DNA of 64,000 bases from an uncultured Clostridia bacterium (GCA_947584375.1 CANPWL010000003.1:1-64000); one strand, 5' to 3'. Positions 31,016 to 41,055 are shown, counted from the first letter of the stretch. Numbers and translations are program-made. The notes: a model not told the origin generated them from the sequence alone.

Positions 31016-31783
31016 ATGAGAAAAGATTTAAGGCAAGCGGTTATTGCCGGCAACTGGAAAATGAACAAGACAAGACCTGAGGCAAAGGCGTTGATAGAGG
31101 AGTTAAAGCCTATTGCTAAAGACAAAACCTGCGGAGTTGTAATATGTGTTCCTTTTACAAACCTTGAAACTGCACTTTCACTCACAGAGGGAACAAATAT
31201 AAAGGTGGGAGCTGAGAACTGTCACTTTGAAAAGAGCGGCGCATACACAGGTGAGATTTCAGCGGATATGCTTGCAGAAATGGGAGTTGAGTATGTTATA
31301 CTCGGTCACTCAGAGAGAAGACAGTATTTTGCTGAAACAGATGAAACGGTAAACAAGAGAACTAAAGCGGCACTTGCAGCAGGTCTTAAACCGATCGTTT
31401 GCGTAGGTGAACTTTTGTGGGAGCGTGAGTGCAATATCACAGAAGAAGTTATAGCACGTCAGATAAAGCTTGATTTTTATGATATAAGCGCTGATGATTT
31501 AAAGAAGTGCATAATAGCTTACGAGCCTGTTTGGGCAATAGGCACAGGCAAGACTGCTACTGCCGAGCAGGCACAGGAGGTTTGCAAGTTTATCCGTGAT
31601 ACGCTGGCTAAGCTTTATGACAAGGCAACTGCTGATGCGGTCACTATTCAGTACGGCGGTTCTATGAACGAGAAAAACTGTGCGGAGCTTCTTTCAAAAG
31701 AGGACGTTGACGGCGGTCTTATAGGGGGAGCTTCGCTTGTAGCTGAAAAGTTCGGAGTTTTATTAAAAGAGGCTTCAAAATAA
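31016..31783 (+). CDS. tpiA: Triosephosphate isomerase
   Basis: VIAGNWKMNKT, ILGHSERRQYF, AYEPVWAIGTGKTAT. Confidence 0.97.
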   Translation: MRKDLRQAVIAGNWKMNKTRPEAKALIEELKPIAKDKTCGVVICVPFTNLETALSLTEGTNIKVGAENCHFEKSGAYTGEISADMLAEMGVEYVILGHSERRQYFAETDETVNKRTKAALAAGLKPIVCVGELLWERECNITEEVIARQIKLDFYDISADDLKKCIIAYEPVWAIGTGKTATAEQAQEVCKFIRDTLAKLYDKATADAVTIQYGGSMNEKNCAELLSKEDVDGGLIGGASLVAEKFGVLLKEASK

Positions 31784-31813
31784 GATATAGATTATTTTTA
31801 AGGAGAAATTCAA

Positions 31814-33388
31814 ATGGCAAAAAAACCTGTTATTTTAGTAGTAATGGACGGCATTGGAAACAGTATTACAGGTCTTGGCGACGCTGTTACAGAGGCAAAC
31901 ACTCCTACTCTTGACAGACTTTTAAAGGAATGTCCGAACACATCATTAAAAGCTCACGGCGACGCTGTCGGACTTCCAACAGACGGCGATATGGGAAATA
32001 GTGAGGTAGGACATAATGCTCTTGGCTGCGGACAGATTTATTCACAGGGAGCAAAGTTGGTTAACGAGTCTATCGAAAGCGGCAAGATGTTCGCAAGTGA
32101 AACGTGGGGCGAGGTGGTTGATAACGTAAAGGCACATTCATCCACACTTCATTTTATCGGACTTCTTTCAGACGGAAATGTACACTCTAACATATCGCAT
32201 TTAAAGACAATGATTAAAAAGGCGAAGGAGCAGGGTGTTTCTAAAGTAAGATGCCACGTTCTTTTAGACGGCAGAGATGTTCCTGCCACATCGGGACTTC
32301 AGTATATCAACGAGCTTGAAACGTGTATGAGAGAGCTTAATGACAGTACATTCGACGCTAAAATAGCTTCCGGCGGCGGAAGAATGAAGATAACTATGGA
32401 CAGATACCAGGCTGACTGGGGAATGGTAGAGCTTGGCTGGAAAACCCACGTTTTAGGCGAGGGCAGGCAGTTTGATAATGCAACGATCGCCATTGAAACT
32501 TACAGAACAGAAAATGAGGGAGTAATCGACCAGGATCTGCCGCCTTTCGTTATTGCAGAAAACGGCGAGCCTGTTGGAAAGATAGTTGAAAATGACAGTG
32601 TAGTTCTGTTTAATTTCAGAGGCGACAGAGCAATAGAGCTTTCTATGGCATTTGACGACGAGGAGTTCACTTTCTTTGACAGAGGACCAAAGCTGAATGT
32701 TGTATTTGCAGGAATGTTACAGTATGACGGAGATTTGAATTTGCCGAACAAATATCTGGTAAGTCCTCCTGAGATCACCAATACGCTTTCTGAGCTGCTT
32801 GTTAAAAACGGACTGAGTTCTTATGCTGTTTCTGAAACTCAAAAGTATGGACACGTTACATACTTCTGGAACGGAAACAAGTCTGAGAAGTTCAGCGAAG
32901 AGCTGGAAACGTGGAAAGAGATACCTTCTGACAAGGTTTCATTTGACGAGAGACCTTGGATGAAGTCGGCGGAGATCACTGACGATTTGATTTCTGCTAT
33001 TAAGTCGGGAAAATATGATTTTCTGAGGTGTAACTATCCGAACGGCGATATGGTAGGTCACACAGGAAGTATGGCTGCAACTATTATCGGCGTTGAGTCG
33101 GTTGATTTAGGACTTTCAAGGCTTATCAAGGCTTGCGAGGACATTGACTGTACAATTATGATAACAGCCGATCACGGAAATGCCGATGAGATGCTCGAAA
33201 AGAATAAAAAGGGAGATATTCAGGTAAGAACGGCACACTCTCTTAACAGAGTTCCTTTCATCATTTACGATAAGAATACCGAATACACCATCAAAGACGG
33301 AAGCTATGGACTTTCAAATGTTGCTCCTACGGTAGCAAAGGTTCTGGGTATTGAAGTGCCGTCCTGTTGGGAAGACAGTATGATTTAG
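31814..33388 (+). CDS. gpmI: 2,3-bisphosphoglycerate-independent phosphoglycerate mutase
   Basis: VMDGIG, DGDMGNSEVGHNALGCG, HVLLDGRDVPATSG, TADHGNADEM. Confidence 0.97.
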   Translation: MAKKPVILVVMDGIGNSITGLGDAVTEANTPTLDRLLKECPNTSLKAHGDAVGLPTDGDMGNSEVGHNALGCGQIYSQGAKLVNESIESGKMFASETWGEVVDNVKAHSSTLHFIGLLSDGNVHSNISHLKTMIKKAKEQGVSKVRCHVLLDGRDVPATSGLQYINELETCMRELNDSTFDAKIASGGGRMKITMDRYQADWGMVELGWKTHVLGEGRQFDNATIAIETYRTENEGVIDQDLPPFVIAENGEPVGKIVENDSVVLFNFRGDRAIELSMAFDDEEFTFFDRGPKLNVVFAGMLQYDGDLNLPNKYLVSPPEITNTLSELLVKNGLSSYAVSETQKYGHVTYFWNGNKSEKFSEELETWKEIPSDKVSFDERPWMKSAEITDDLISAIKSGKYDFLRCNYPNGDMVGHTGSMAATIIGVESVDLGLSRLIKACEDIDCTIMITADHGNADEMLEKNKKGDIQVRTAHSLNRVPFIIYDKNTEYTIKDGSYGLSNVAPTVAKVLGIEVPSCWEDSMI

Positions 33389-33418
33389 CTTAATACGGTC
33401 AATAGATTTATTCATCAG

Positions 33419-33447
33419 TGCAGACAGTTTAGCTGTCTGCATTTTTA
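33419..33447 (+). terminator. Terminator after gpmI
   Basis: TGCAGACAGtttagCTGTCTGCATTTTT. Confidence 0.8.
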
Positions 33448-33462
33448 TATTTTTATTATTCT

Positions 33463-33509
33463 TTCTTAATTGACAAAGAATAGTAAAGAATATATAATAA
33501 TATTTAGAT
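33463..33509 (+). promoter_or_regulatory. Sigma-A promoter, copy A of a 47-bp perfect duplication
   Basis: TTGACA 33470-33475, 17-bp spacer, TATAAT 33493-33498; identical 47-mer at 35006-35052. Confidence 0.85.
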
Positions 33510-33552
33510 TAAATTACAGTGATTTAAAATATTTATTTAGGAGGGATTACTT

Positions 33553-34947
33553 ATGAATTTTAAAAGAATTCTGCCGCTGGTTTTGTCGGGCGTTTTGGCT
33601 TTAACAAGCTTAACAGCCTGCGGTGATAAAAAGGATTCAGAGGCGGTCGACAACGGAAAGATCCGTGATATGACATCAACTGAGCTTGTAAAGGATATGG
33701 GTCTGGGTTGGAATCTTGGCAACACGCTTGATGTCTGCAATGCAGACAGAAACGGCGATGGCGGAGTTGACGAAAGCTCCGAAAAGGTAGATGAGACTCT
33801 TTGGGGCAATCCAAAGACAAAAAAGGCTCTTTTTGAGTCTTTGAAGAAGGACGGAGTAAAATCTGTGCGTATTCCTGTTACCTGGAGAGATCATTTAGGA
33901 AAGGCTCCCGACTATAAGATCGACGAGGATTGGATGAACAGGGTTCAGGAGATTGTCGACTATGCAAGAAGCTGCGGAATGTACGTTATTATAAATCTTC
34001 ACCATGACGGAGGAGACGATTTAGAATGCGGTGCTTGGATAAAAAATGCCGACAAGGATTATGACGGCGTTATGGAAAAGTACAAAGCTGTATGGAAGCA
34101 GATCGCCGAAAGGTTTAAGGATTATTCCGATTATCTTGTGTTCGAATCGATGAACGAAGTCGGTTTTGATAATGTATCTGAGGATAAGGGATTTGAGCTT
34201 GTAAATAAAATCAATCAGGAGTTTGTTGATCTTATAAGAAGCTCGGGCGGAAACAATGAAAAGCGGCATCTTCTTATAGCCGGATATTGGACTGATATTA
34301 CAAGGTCGTGTGCAGGAATTGTAATGCCTGAAGATACTGCTGACAGATGCATCTTGTCGGTTCATTATTATACGCCTTGGCAGTTCTGCATTAACGGTAA
34401 TCCTGCAATATGGGGAAGTGAAGCAGAAGTAAACGAGCTTAACAGGCTGTTTGATATGCTTAATGATAAGTTTATAAGCAATGGAGTTCCTGTTATTCTC
34501 GGTGAGTACGGAGTAAACTCAGCGGCTGAAGATGTAAGCAGGATTTATTGGTGCGAAAGCGTTGTAAAGAAGTGTACTGACTTAGGTATCGCAACATTTT
34601 TCTGGGATAACGGCGAAGAGGTTGACAGAGAGACGTATCAATGGAGAACAGACGGTTTGCTTGACGCATTGAAGAAAGCTTCAAGCGGAGAGGATTACAC
34701 TGTTGAGCCTCCGAAAGAAAAAGAACCTGCTGATGATATAACTGATGATACAAAGATTATAGAACTTCCCGATTTTGTAGGCAGACAGATAGACGAGGTT
34801 AAAGAAAAGTACGGAGACTTTTTGGATATAAAGGTCGTTGAAGAGGAAAGCGATAATGCAAAGACAGGCGAGATCATCAAGCAGGATACTATTGAGGGTA
34901 CGTTTACAGAACGGGGAAAAACAGTAACTTTTACTGTTGCAAAATAG
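33553..34947 (+). CDS. GH5 endoglucanase lipoprotein with C-terminal PASTA domain
   Basis: Lipobox LTSLTACG; GLGWNLGNTLD, VRIPVTW, INLHHDGG, FESMNEV, GEYGV; C-terminal LPDFVGRQIDEVKEKYGDFLDIKVVEEESDNAKTGEIIKQDTIEGTFTERGKTVTFTVAK. Confidence 0.9.
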   Translation: MNFKRILPLVLSGVLALTSLTACGDKKDSEAVDNGKIRDMTSTELVKDMGLGWNLGNTLDVCNADRNGDGGVDESSEKVDETLWGNPKTKKALFESLKKDGVKSVRIPVTWRDHLGKAPDYKIDEDWMNRVQEIVDYARSCGMYVIINLHHDGGDDLECGAWIKNADKDYDGVMEKYKAVWKQIAERFKDYSDYLVFESMNEVGFDNVSEDKGFELVNKINQEFVDLIRSSGGNNEKRHLLIAGYWTDITRSCAGIVMPEDTADRCILSVHYYTPWQFCINGNPAIWGSEAEVNELNRLFDMLNDKFISNGVPVILGEYGVNSAAEDVSRIYWCESVVKKCTDLGIATFFWDNGEEVDRETYQWRTDGLLDALKKASSGEDYTVEPPKEKEPADDITDDTKIIELPDFVGRQIDEVKEKYGDFLDIKVVEEESDNAKTGEIIKQDTIEGTFTERGKTVTFTVAK

Positions 34948-34955
34948 TAAATCAA

Positions 34956-34988
34956 AATGCAGACAGTTTAAAGCTGTCTGCATTTTTT
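34956..34988 (+). terminator. Terminator after GH5
   Basis: TGCAGACAGtttaaagCTGTCTGCATTTTTT; near copy of the 33419 terminator. Confidence 0.8.
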
Positions 34989-35005
34989 GTGCTTTATATT
35001 ATTCA

Positions 35006-35052
35006 TTCTTAATTGACAAAGAATAGTAAAGAATATATAATAATATTTAGAT
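35006..35052 (+). promoter_or_regulatory. Sigma-A promoter, copy B of the 47-bp duplication
   Basis: TTGACA 35013-35018, 17-bp spacer, TATAAT 35036-35041. Confidence 0.85.
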
Positions 35053-35171
35053 AAAAAGTGTTTTGATATTTGTTCTACGTAAACATAGATGCTAATTTCG
35101 GCTGGGGCTGGCAGTTAATACTGAATTATATAACATTCAATCAGATTCAAATGTCTTGAAAGGTTAAAGCT

Positions 35172-35789
35172 ATGAACGAAAAAGAAAAAATGCTTGCAGG
35201 AAAAATTTATGACCCGAGCGATGAAACTCTTGCTGCGTTAAGGGCAAAGGCTCACAAGCTCTCACAGCAGTATAATAATACTAATGATGAAGACGACGCT
35301 CTGCGAAAGGAAATTCTTGACGAGCTTGTTCCCAATCACGGAAAAGGTCTTGCACTTCAAGGACCTATCTATTTTGATTATGGAATATTCACAACTTTCG
35401 GTAAAAACTGCTATGCAAATTTTAATTTTACAGTGCTGGATACCTGTTGTGTAAATATAGGGGATGATGTATTTTTCGGACCTAATTGTACTATTGCTAC
35501 ACCGATCCATCCGTTTAGATGGCAGGAAAGAAATATAAAATTCAAGTCGGACGGAACTGCTTATGACGATGAATACGGCAAGCCTGTTACGATAGGCTCT
35601 AACTGTTGGATAGCAAGTAACGTAGTAATTACAGGCGGTGTAACGATTGGCGAGGGATGCGTTATTGGTGCAGGAAGTGTAGTTACACGGGATATTCCGT
35701 CTAATTCCCTTGCGGTCGGAAATCCATGCAGGGTAATTCGTGAGATAACTGAAAAGGATTCGATAAAGTATAAGAAAGAATTATTTTAG
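35172..35789 (+). CDS. Sugar O-acetyltransferase (maltose/galactoside acetyltransferase family)
   Basis: MLAGKIYDPSDETL, YGIFTTFGKNCYANFNFTVLD, hexapeptide repeats. Confidence 0.95.
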   Translation: MNEKEKMLAGKIYDPSDETLAALRAKAHKLSQQYNNTNDEDDALRKEILDELVPNHGKGLALQGPIYFDYGIFTTFGKNCYANFNFTVLDTCCVNIGDDVFFGPNCTIATPIHPFRWQERNIKFKSDGTAYDDEYGKPVTIGSNCWIASNVVITGGVTIGEGCVIGAGSVVTRDIPSNSLAVGNPCRVIREITEKDSIKYKKELF

Positions 35790-35832
35790 AATAAAATACT
35801 AAGATTTGACTGTATTGTGAAAGGAAGTTAAA

Positions 35833-36267
35833 ATGAGCGAAAGCAACTACAAACCTTTTTCAAGAAAGGCATATTACTATGAAACCGACGGAATGGGAAT
35901 CGTTCATCATTCAAATTATATAAGATGGATGGAGGAAGCCAGAATTTATTGGCTTGAGTATATAGGCTATCCATATTCTAAGGTTGAGCAGTCGGGAATT
36001 ATGATCCCGGTACTGTCGGCAGAATGCGAGTATAAACATCCAGTACGCTTTGATGATGAGTTTGAGATACACACAATGTTAAAAGACTTCAACGGCGTAA
36101 GGTTTTCAGTGGAATATAGGATCACTGATCTCACAGAAGACAAGCTGTCGGCAGTCGGTAAGACGTCGCATTGCTTTGTAAATAAGGATTTCAGACCAAT
36201 AAGAACAAAAAGGGATTTTCCTGAATTATATAATGTATTCAATGATAATCTGAACGTAGAGTTTTAA
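35833..36267 (+). CDS. Acyl-CoA thioesterase (4HBT family)
   Basis: AYYYETDGMGIVHHSNYIRWMEEAR. Confidence 0.92.
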   Translation: MSESNYKPFSRKAYYYETDGMGIVHHSNYIRWMEEARIYWLEYIGYPYSKVEQSGIMIPVLSAECEYKHPVRFDDEFEIHTMLKDFNGVRFSVEYRITDLTEDKLSAVGKTSHCFVNKDFRPIRTKRDFPELYNVFNDNLNVEF

Positions 36268-36282
36268 ATTAAGGAGTAAAAA

Positions 36283-37527
36283 ATGAGTGAAATAAGAAAC
36301 GAAAGTATTTGGAAAAGCGGAAAAACGAAAATAGACTGGGTAAAAGCAAATATGCCACTATTGAACAGTATAGAAAAGGAGTTCAGTGAAAAGAAGCCCT
36401 TTAGGGGTATAAAGATTGCACTTTCTATTCATCTTGAGGCTAAAACGGCGTATCTGTGTAAGGTTCTGGCAGCAGGAGGCGCTGAAATGTATATAACAGG
36501 CAGCAATCCTCTTTCAACGCAGGACGATGTTGCCGCAGCTCTTGTTCACGACGGTCTTAATGTTTACGCTTGGTATAATGCGAGTGATGAAGAATATCAC
36601 CGTCACACAAGCGAAGTTATCAAAGCAGGACCGAACATTATTATTGACGACGGAGGAGATCTTGTAAATCTTATTCACAACGAGTATCCAGAGCTTATTG
36701 ATAATGTTATAGGCGGCTGCGAAGAAACTACTACCGGAATCATAAGGCTTATTGCTATGAACAATGATAACGCTTTGAAGTTTCCGATGGTGCTTGTCAA
36801 TAATGCTGACTGCAAGCATCTGTTTGACAACAGATACGGAACAGGTCAATCCGTATGGGACGGAATAAACAGAACGACTAATCTTATTGTCGCAGGAAAG
36901 AACGTAGTAGTAGCAGGCTATGGCTGGTGCGGCAAGGGAGTTGCTATGAGAGCTAAAGGTATGGGAGCGTCAGTTATCGTTACTGAAATAGATCCTATAA
37001 AAGCTATGGAAGCCGTTATGGACGGCTTTAAGGTCATGAAAATGGAGGAAGCGGCAAAAACGGGCGATTTCTTTATTACAGTTACAGGCTGTAAGGACGT
37101 AATAACCGATAGAGCTTTTATGAATATGAAAGACGGCGCAATTATGTGCAATGCAGGGCATTTCGACTGTGAGGTCGACGTTAAAGGACTTAAAAAACTG
37201 GCAGTTGAAACAAAGCAGTCAAGAAATAATATTATGGGATATAAACTTCCAAACGGCAACTGGCTTAATGTTATCGCAGAGGGAAGGCTTGTTAATCTCG
37301 CCGCAGGCGATGGACATCCTGCCGAGATAATGGATATGAGCTTTGCCATTCAGGCGCTTAGCGCACTGTATTTAGTTGAGAATAAGGACAAGCTGAAAGA
37401 TAAGATAATTGACGTTCCTAAAAGCGTCGATAATGAGGTTGCTAAGCGCAAAATAAAATTCTGGGGACTTGAAATAGACAGCCTGACTCCTGAGCAGGAA
37501 AAATATCTTTCAAGCTGGGAAGTTTAG
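36283..37527 (+). CDS. ahcY: Adenosylhomocysteinase
   Basis: LSIHLEAKTAYL, GGCEETTTG, DNRYGTGQSVWDGI, VVAGYGWCGKGVAMRAKGMGA. Confidence 0.93.
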   Translation: MSEIRNESIWKSGKTKIDWVKANMPLLNSIEKEFSEKKPFRGIKIALSIHLEAKTAYLCKVLAAGGAEMYITGSNPLSTQDDVAAALVHDGLNVYAWYNASDEEYHRHTSEVIKAGPNIIIDDGGDLVNLIHNEYPELIDNVIGGCEETTTGIIRLIAMNNDNALKFPMVLVNNADCKHLFDNRYGTGQSVWDGINRTTNLIVAGKNVVVAGYGWCGKGVAMRAKGMGASVIVTEIDPIKAMEAVMDGFKVMKMEEAAKTGDFFITVTGCKDVITDRAFMNMKDGAIMCNAGHFDCEVDVKGLKKLAVETKQSRNNIMGYKLPNGNWLNVIAEGRLVNLAAGDGHPAEIMDMSFAIQALSALYLVENKDKLKDKIIDVPKSVDNEVAKRKIKFWGLEIDSLTPEQEKYLSSWEV

Positions 37528-37571
37528 TTATTAATTTTTTAAACATAAGTTAATAATAAAATTTTATAGAC

Positions 37572-37608
37572 GGAGGATTGCCTTATCAGCAGGCAGAATA
37601 TAAAAATG
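37572..37608 (+). promoter_or_regulatory. SD-hairpin-AUG leader of GH5 gene
   Basis: GGAGG 37572-37576; TGCCT 37579-37583 pairs AGGCA 37591-37595 (5 bp); exactly 10 nt to ATG 37606. Confidence 0.5.
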
Positions 37609-38634
37609 GTTAAAGTTTATAAATTTAAACTGGTTTCTATAATTTTAATTATAGCGTCTCTGCTGTTTTCCTTATGCGGAACATTTGATATTGACAGTTA
37701 TGCTGCAAATGTAAAAAATCCGGTTTCGCAGCATGGACGTTTAAAGGTCAGTGGCAGTAATATTGTAGACAAAAACGGGAAAAAATTTCAGTTGGTTGGA
37801 ATGTCAACGCACGGACTTGCGTGGTATCCGGAAGCTGTGAGCGAAAAAACTCTTAAAACTCTGCGTGATGATTGGAAGTGCAATACGATCCGTCTTGCAA
37901 TGTACACAGAAGAGTACGGCGGATATTGTACGGGCGTTGAAAATAAAAAACAGATGCTTAGCCGTGTCGATAACGGTATAAAGCTTGCAAAAAAGCTTGG
38001 TATGTATGTTATTGTTGACTGGCATATTCTAAGCGATGGAGATCCACTTATTCATAAAAAGGAAGCAAAGTCTTTTTTCAAACGAATGGCAAAAAAGTAT
38101 AAAGGATATAATAATATTATTTATGAAATTTGCAATGAGCCGAATAACACGTCATGGAAGGCGAATATTAAACCTTATTGCAAGAGCATTATCAAGACCA
38201 TAAGGAAGTATGACAAAAGGTCGGTGATAATATGCGGTTCAAATACATGGAGTCAGGATATTCACGAAGTTTCTCAGGACAGAATAACCGGCTATAAGAA
38301 TGTAGCGTATTCACTTCATTTTTATGCAAATACTCATACCGACTGGCTAAGACAAAGACTTACCGACTGCCATAAGAACGGACTGTGTGTTGTTGTTACC
38401 GAGTTCGGAACATGTGACGCTTCAGGCAACGGAGGATTTAATAAAAGCGAAACTGTTAAATGGCTTAAATTGCTTAAAAAATATAAAATAGGCTGTATCA
38501 ACTGGAGCTTGTCTAATAAGGAAGAAACCGCTTCCGCTATAAAGTCCGGAACAGATATTTCAAAGTTAAAAAAGGGAAGTAAGCAGCTTACGAAAAGCGG
38601 AAAGCTTATAAGAAAATGGTTCAGAAAAATGTAG
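37606..38634 (+). CDS. Secreted GH5 endoglucanase
   Basis: Signal peptide; LVGMSTHGLAWYP, WKCNTIRLAMY, YVIVDWHILSDGDP, IIYEICNEPN, VVVTEFGT. Confidence 0.92.
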   Translation: MVKVYKFKLVSIILIIASLLFSLCGTFDIDSYAANVKNPVSQHGRLKVSGSNIVDKNGKKFQLVGMSTHGLAWYPEAVSEKTLKTLRDDWKCNTIRLAMYTEEYGGYCTGVENKKQMLSRVDNGIKLAKKLGMYVIVDWHILSDGDPLIHKKEAKSFFKRMAKKYKGYNNIIYEICNEPNNTSWKANIKPYCKSIIKTIRKYDKRSVIICGSNTWSQDIHEVSQDRITGYKNVAYSLHFYANTHTDWLRQRLTDCHKNGLCVVVTEFGTCDASGNGGFNKSETVKWLKLLKKYKIGCINWSLSNKEETASAIKSGTDISKLKKGSKQLTKSGKLIRKWFRKM

Positions 38635-38753
38635 CGGTAATGTTTTTTTACAGTGCAGTTAATTTGATTTGACTGATCTTATTTACTTTACATTCAAAAA
38701 TAAGTATGTTATAATTAAATGCGTATAGATAAATATTTCAGTGAGAAAGGAAG

Positions 38754-40994
38754 ATGGGCATAATTATGCGAAATGACAACATCAAGAATATGCCTGACGG
38801 TAGCAGAAATACTATAAAAAAACGTAATAATAGAAGAAAACAAAAACCGGCTGTTCGCATACTAAAGATAATAGGAACTATTGTTCTGTCAATGTTTTTA
38901 ATTGTAGTGATAACAGGTTCAATTCTTGCGACTGCTCTGACAATATATATTTTAAACTTTGCTGATTCATCCAATGTAATAAGTCTTGAAAATGTACAGA
39001 TGTCTTATACAACCAGACTTCTTGCTAATAATCCTGATTATGATAAGAATGATGAAGACTCTGAGAGATACGCTCTTTATTATTCTCTTTCGGCAAACGG
39101 AGAGAAACGTACTTGGGTAGATTATTCAGATATTCCTAAGCATGTGTGCGAGGCGTTTATATGCTCTGAGGACGAGCGTTTTGATATGCACGACGGCGTT
39201 GATTTTAAGAGAACCTTTGCTGCTTTTGCAAATTTGATTTTGCATTTCTATGATACTGAACAGGGAGGTTCTACAATCACTCAGCAGACTATAAAGAACT
39301 TGACCGGTGATAATGCAACAAGCGGAACAGACGGTATGGCGAGAAAAATCAGAGAGATTTTCCGTGCGATAAATGTTGAAAAGATGTATACAAAGCAGGA
39401 GATATTAGAGGCATACCTGAATATAGTACCTCTTGGTAATAATGTGGCTGGTGTACAAGCTGCTGCAAACTTCTATTTTGGAAAGGATGTTTCTGAGCTG
39501 TCAATTAAGGAGGCTGCAAGCCTTGCAGCAATAACTCCTTCGCCTGCGGATTATAATCCGTATGATAACTATGAGGAAAACGTAGGAAGAGCTAACGACT
39601 TTAACCTTAAATATATGCTCGATAACGGAGCGATTTCAACAAATGAATATGAAGAGGCTCTTGCAGAAAAGATTGTTGTAACAGGTGATAAGGATTATAC
39701 CAGTGATAATTCAGTAAGCGTAGGTAAATATCAGAATACCGGTACAACTTCCTACTATGTTGACGAAACATTGAATGAGGCAGAAAAAAGAATTGCAGAA
39801 TATGATGATATTTCGCTTGAAGAGGCTAAGCAAAAGCTTTCAGCAGGCGGCTACACGATTTATACAAATATAAATCTGAATATGCAGTCAAAATTAGAGA
39901 AGAAATTTAGAGAGGCTTCTAACTTTACTAACTATACTTTAAGCTCTGATAAGTTGCAGAGTGCATTTATTGCAATGGATTATAAAGGTCAGGTAAAAGC
40001 GATCATCGGAGGAAGGGGAAAGAAAAAAGCGTCAAGAAGCTGGAATATTGCAACTATGTCTGCACGTCAGCCCGGTTCATCTATCAAGCCTATTGCGTCT
40101 TACGCTCCTGCCCTTGATAAGGATTTAATTACTTGGTCCACAATATTTAACGATAGACCGATTACTATAACTAAGAAAGATAATTCCACCGAAAAATGGC
40201 CAATTAACTATTCTGAATACGGGGGAACAAGCAACTGGTCATATAAAAACTACTTTACCTTTGAAATGATATACAGGTCGCTTAATACTGCGCCCGCTCA
40301 GATTGTTGAAAAGCTTACCCCATCGTACAGTTATAATTTCCTGCAAAATACTCTTCACATATCTACTCTTGATATTAATAAGGATCCAAACTATTCTCCG
40401 ATGGTCGTAGGTGCTTTGACAAACGGTCTTATATTGGAGGAACTTGTTGCAGCCTATGAGATATTCGGAAACGGCGGTAAGTATTATGAACCTACTTGTA
40501 TCTCAAAAATGGTTGACAGAGAAGGAAATGTCATCTATGAGAATAAATATGAGTCTGAACAGGCAATTGATAAGTCAACAGCATATGTAATGAACCGAAT
40601 GATGCAGACTGTAATAACGAATTCAAACGGTACAGGACGTTATGCTCGTTTAAGCAATGTTGACTTGGTAGGTAAAACAGGTACATCTGACAAATGGCAT
40701 AACCTTACATTTGTAAGCTGTACGCCAACATATGTAAGCGGTATTTGGGTGGGTTATGCTAAGAAGGCTAAGCAGATATCATCAAGTGAGTATCAGAATA
40801 TAGGAGCTATCTGGAAAAATGTTTTCGGAGATATAGCAAATTCATCCTCCAAGACAGAGTTTAAAGCTCCGGACAATGTACAACAGCTTAAGTATTGCAC
40901 AAGAACAGGATTAATAGCCGGTTCAAATTGTTGGTCAACAGCAACCGGATGGTATAAGTCATCTAACATTCCGGCAGTATGTACATCCTGCTAA
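38754..40994 (+). CDS. Class A penicillin-binding protein (PBP1A-like)
   Basis: EDERFDMHDGVDFKRTFAAF, QGGSTITQQTIKNL, ARQPGSSIKPIASYAPAL, VGKTGTSDKW. Confidence 0.95.
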   Translation: MGIIMRNDNIKNMPDGSRNTIKKRNNRRKQKPAVRILKIIGTIVLSMFLIVVITGSILATALTIYILNFADSSNVISLENVQMSYTTRLLANNPDYDKNDEDSERYALYYSLSANGEKRTWVDYSDIPKHVCEAFICSEDERFDMHDGVDFKRTFAAFANLILHFYDTEQGGSTITQQTIKNLTGDNATSGTDGMARKIREIFRAINVEKMYTKQEILEAYLNIVPLGNNVAGVQAAANFYFGKDVSELSIKEAASLAAITPSPADYNPYDNYEENVGRANDFNLKYMLDNGAISTNEYEEALAEKIVVTGDKDYTSDNSVSVGKYQNTGTTSYYVDETLNEAEKRIAEYDDISLEEAKQKLSAGGYTIYTNINLNMQSKLEKKFREASNFTNYTLSSDKLQSAFIAMDYKGQVKAIIGGRGKKKASRSWNIATMSARQPGSSIKPIASYAPALDKDLITWSTIFNDRPITITKKDNSTEKWPINYSEYGGTSNWSYKNYFTFEMIYRSLNTAPAQIVEKLTPSYSYNFLQNTLHISTLDINKDPNYSPMVVGALTNGLILEELVAAYEIFGNGGKYYEPTCISKMVDREGNVIYENKYESEQAIDKSTAYVMNRMMQTVITNSNGTGRYARLSNVDLVGKTGTSDKWHNLTFVSCTPTYVSGIWVGYAKKAKQISSSEYQNIGAIWKNVFGDIANSSSKTEFKAPDNVQQLKYCTRTGLIAGSNCWSTATGWYKSSNIPAVCTSC

Positions 40995-41003
40995 AATTGA
41001 TAA

Positions 41004-41055
41004 AGGAGAATGGCTATCTACCGCAATTGCAGTGGATAGCCATTATAATAAAATG
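41004..41055 (+). promoter_or_regulatory. SD-hairpin-AUG leader of rlmL-like gene
   Basis: AGGAG 41004-41008; ATGGCTATC 41010-41018 pairs GATAGCCAT 41035-41043 (9 bp, extendable); 8-10 nt to ATG 41053. Confidence 0.6.

Noticed and set aside
35060-35160. Possible gene remnant (reads YLFYVNIDANFGWGWQLILNYITFNQIQMS) after promoter copy B
   Set aside because: Short, no start codon with SD and no recognised family; may be only 5'UTR.
38747-38768. PBP1A start as a seventh SD-hairpin-AUG case
   Set aside because: gATGggCATa could only form a 3-bp stem with a 2-nt loop; in-frame alternative starts explain the spacing.
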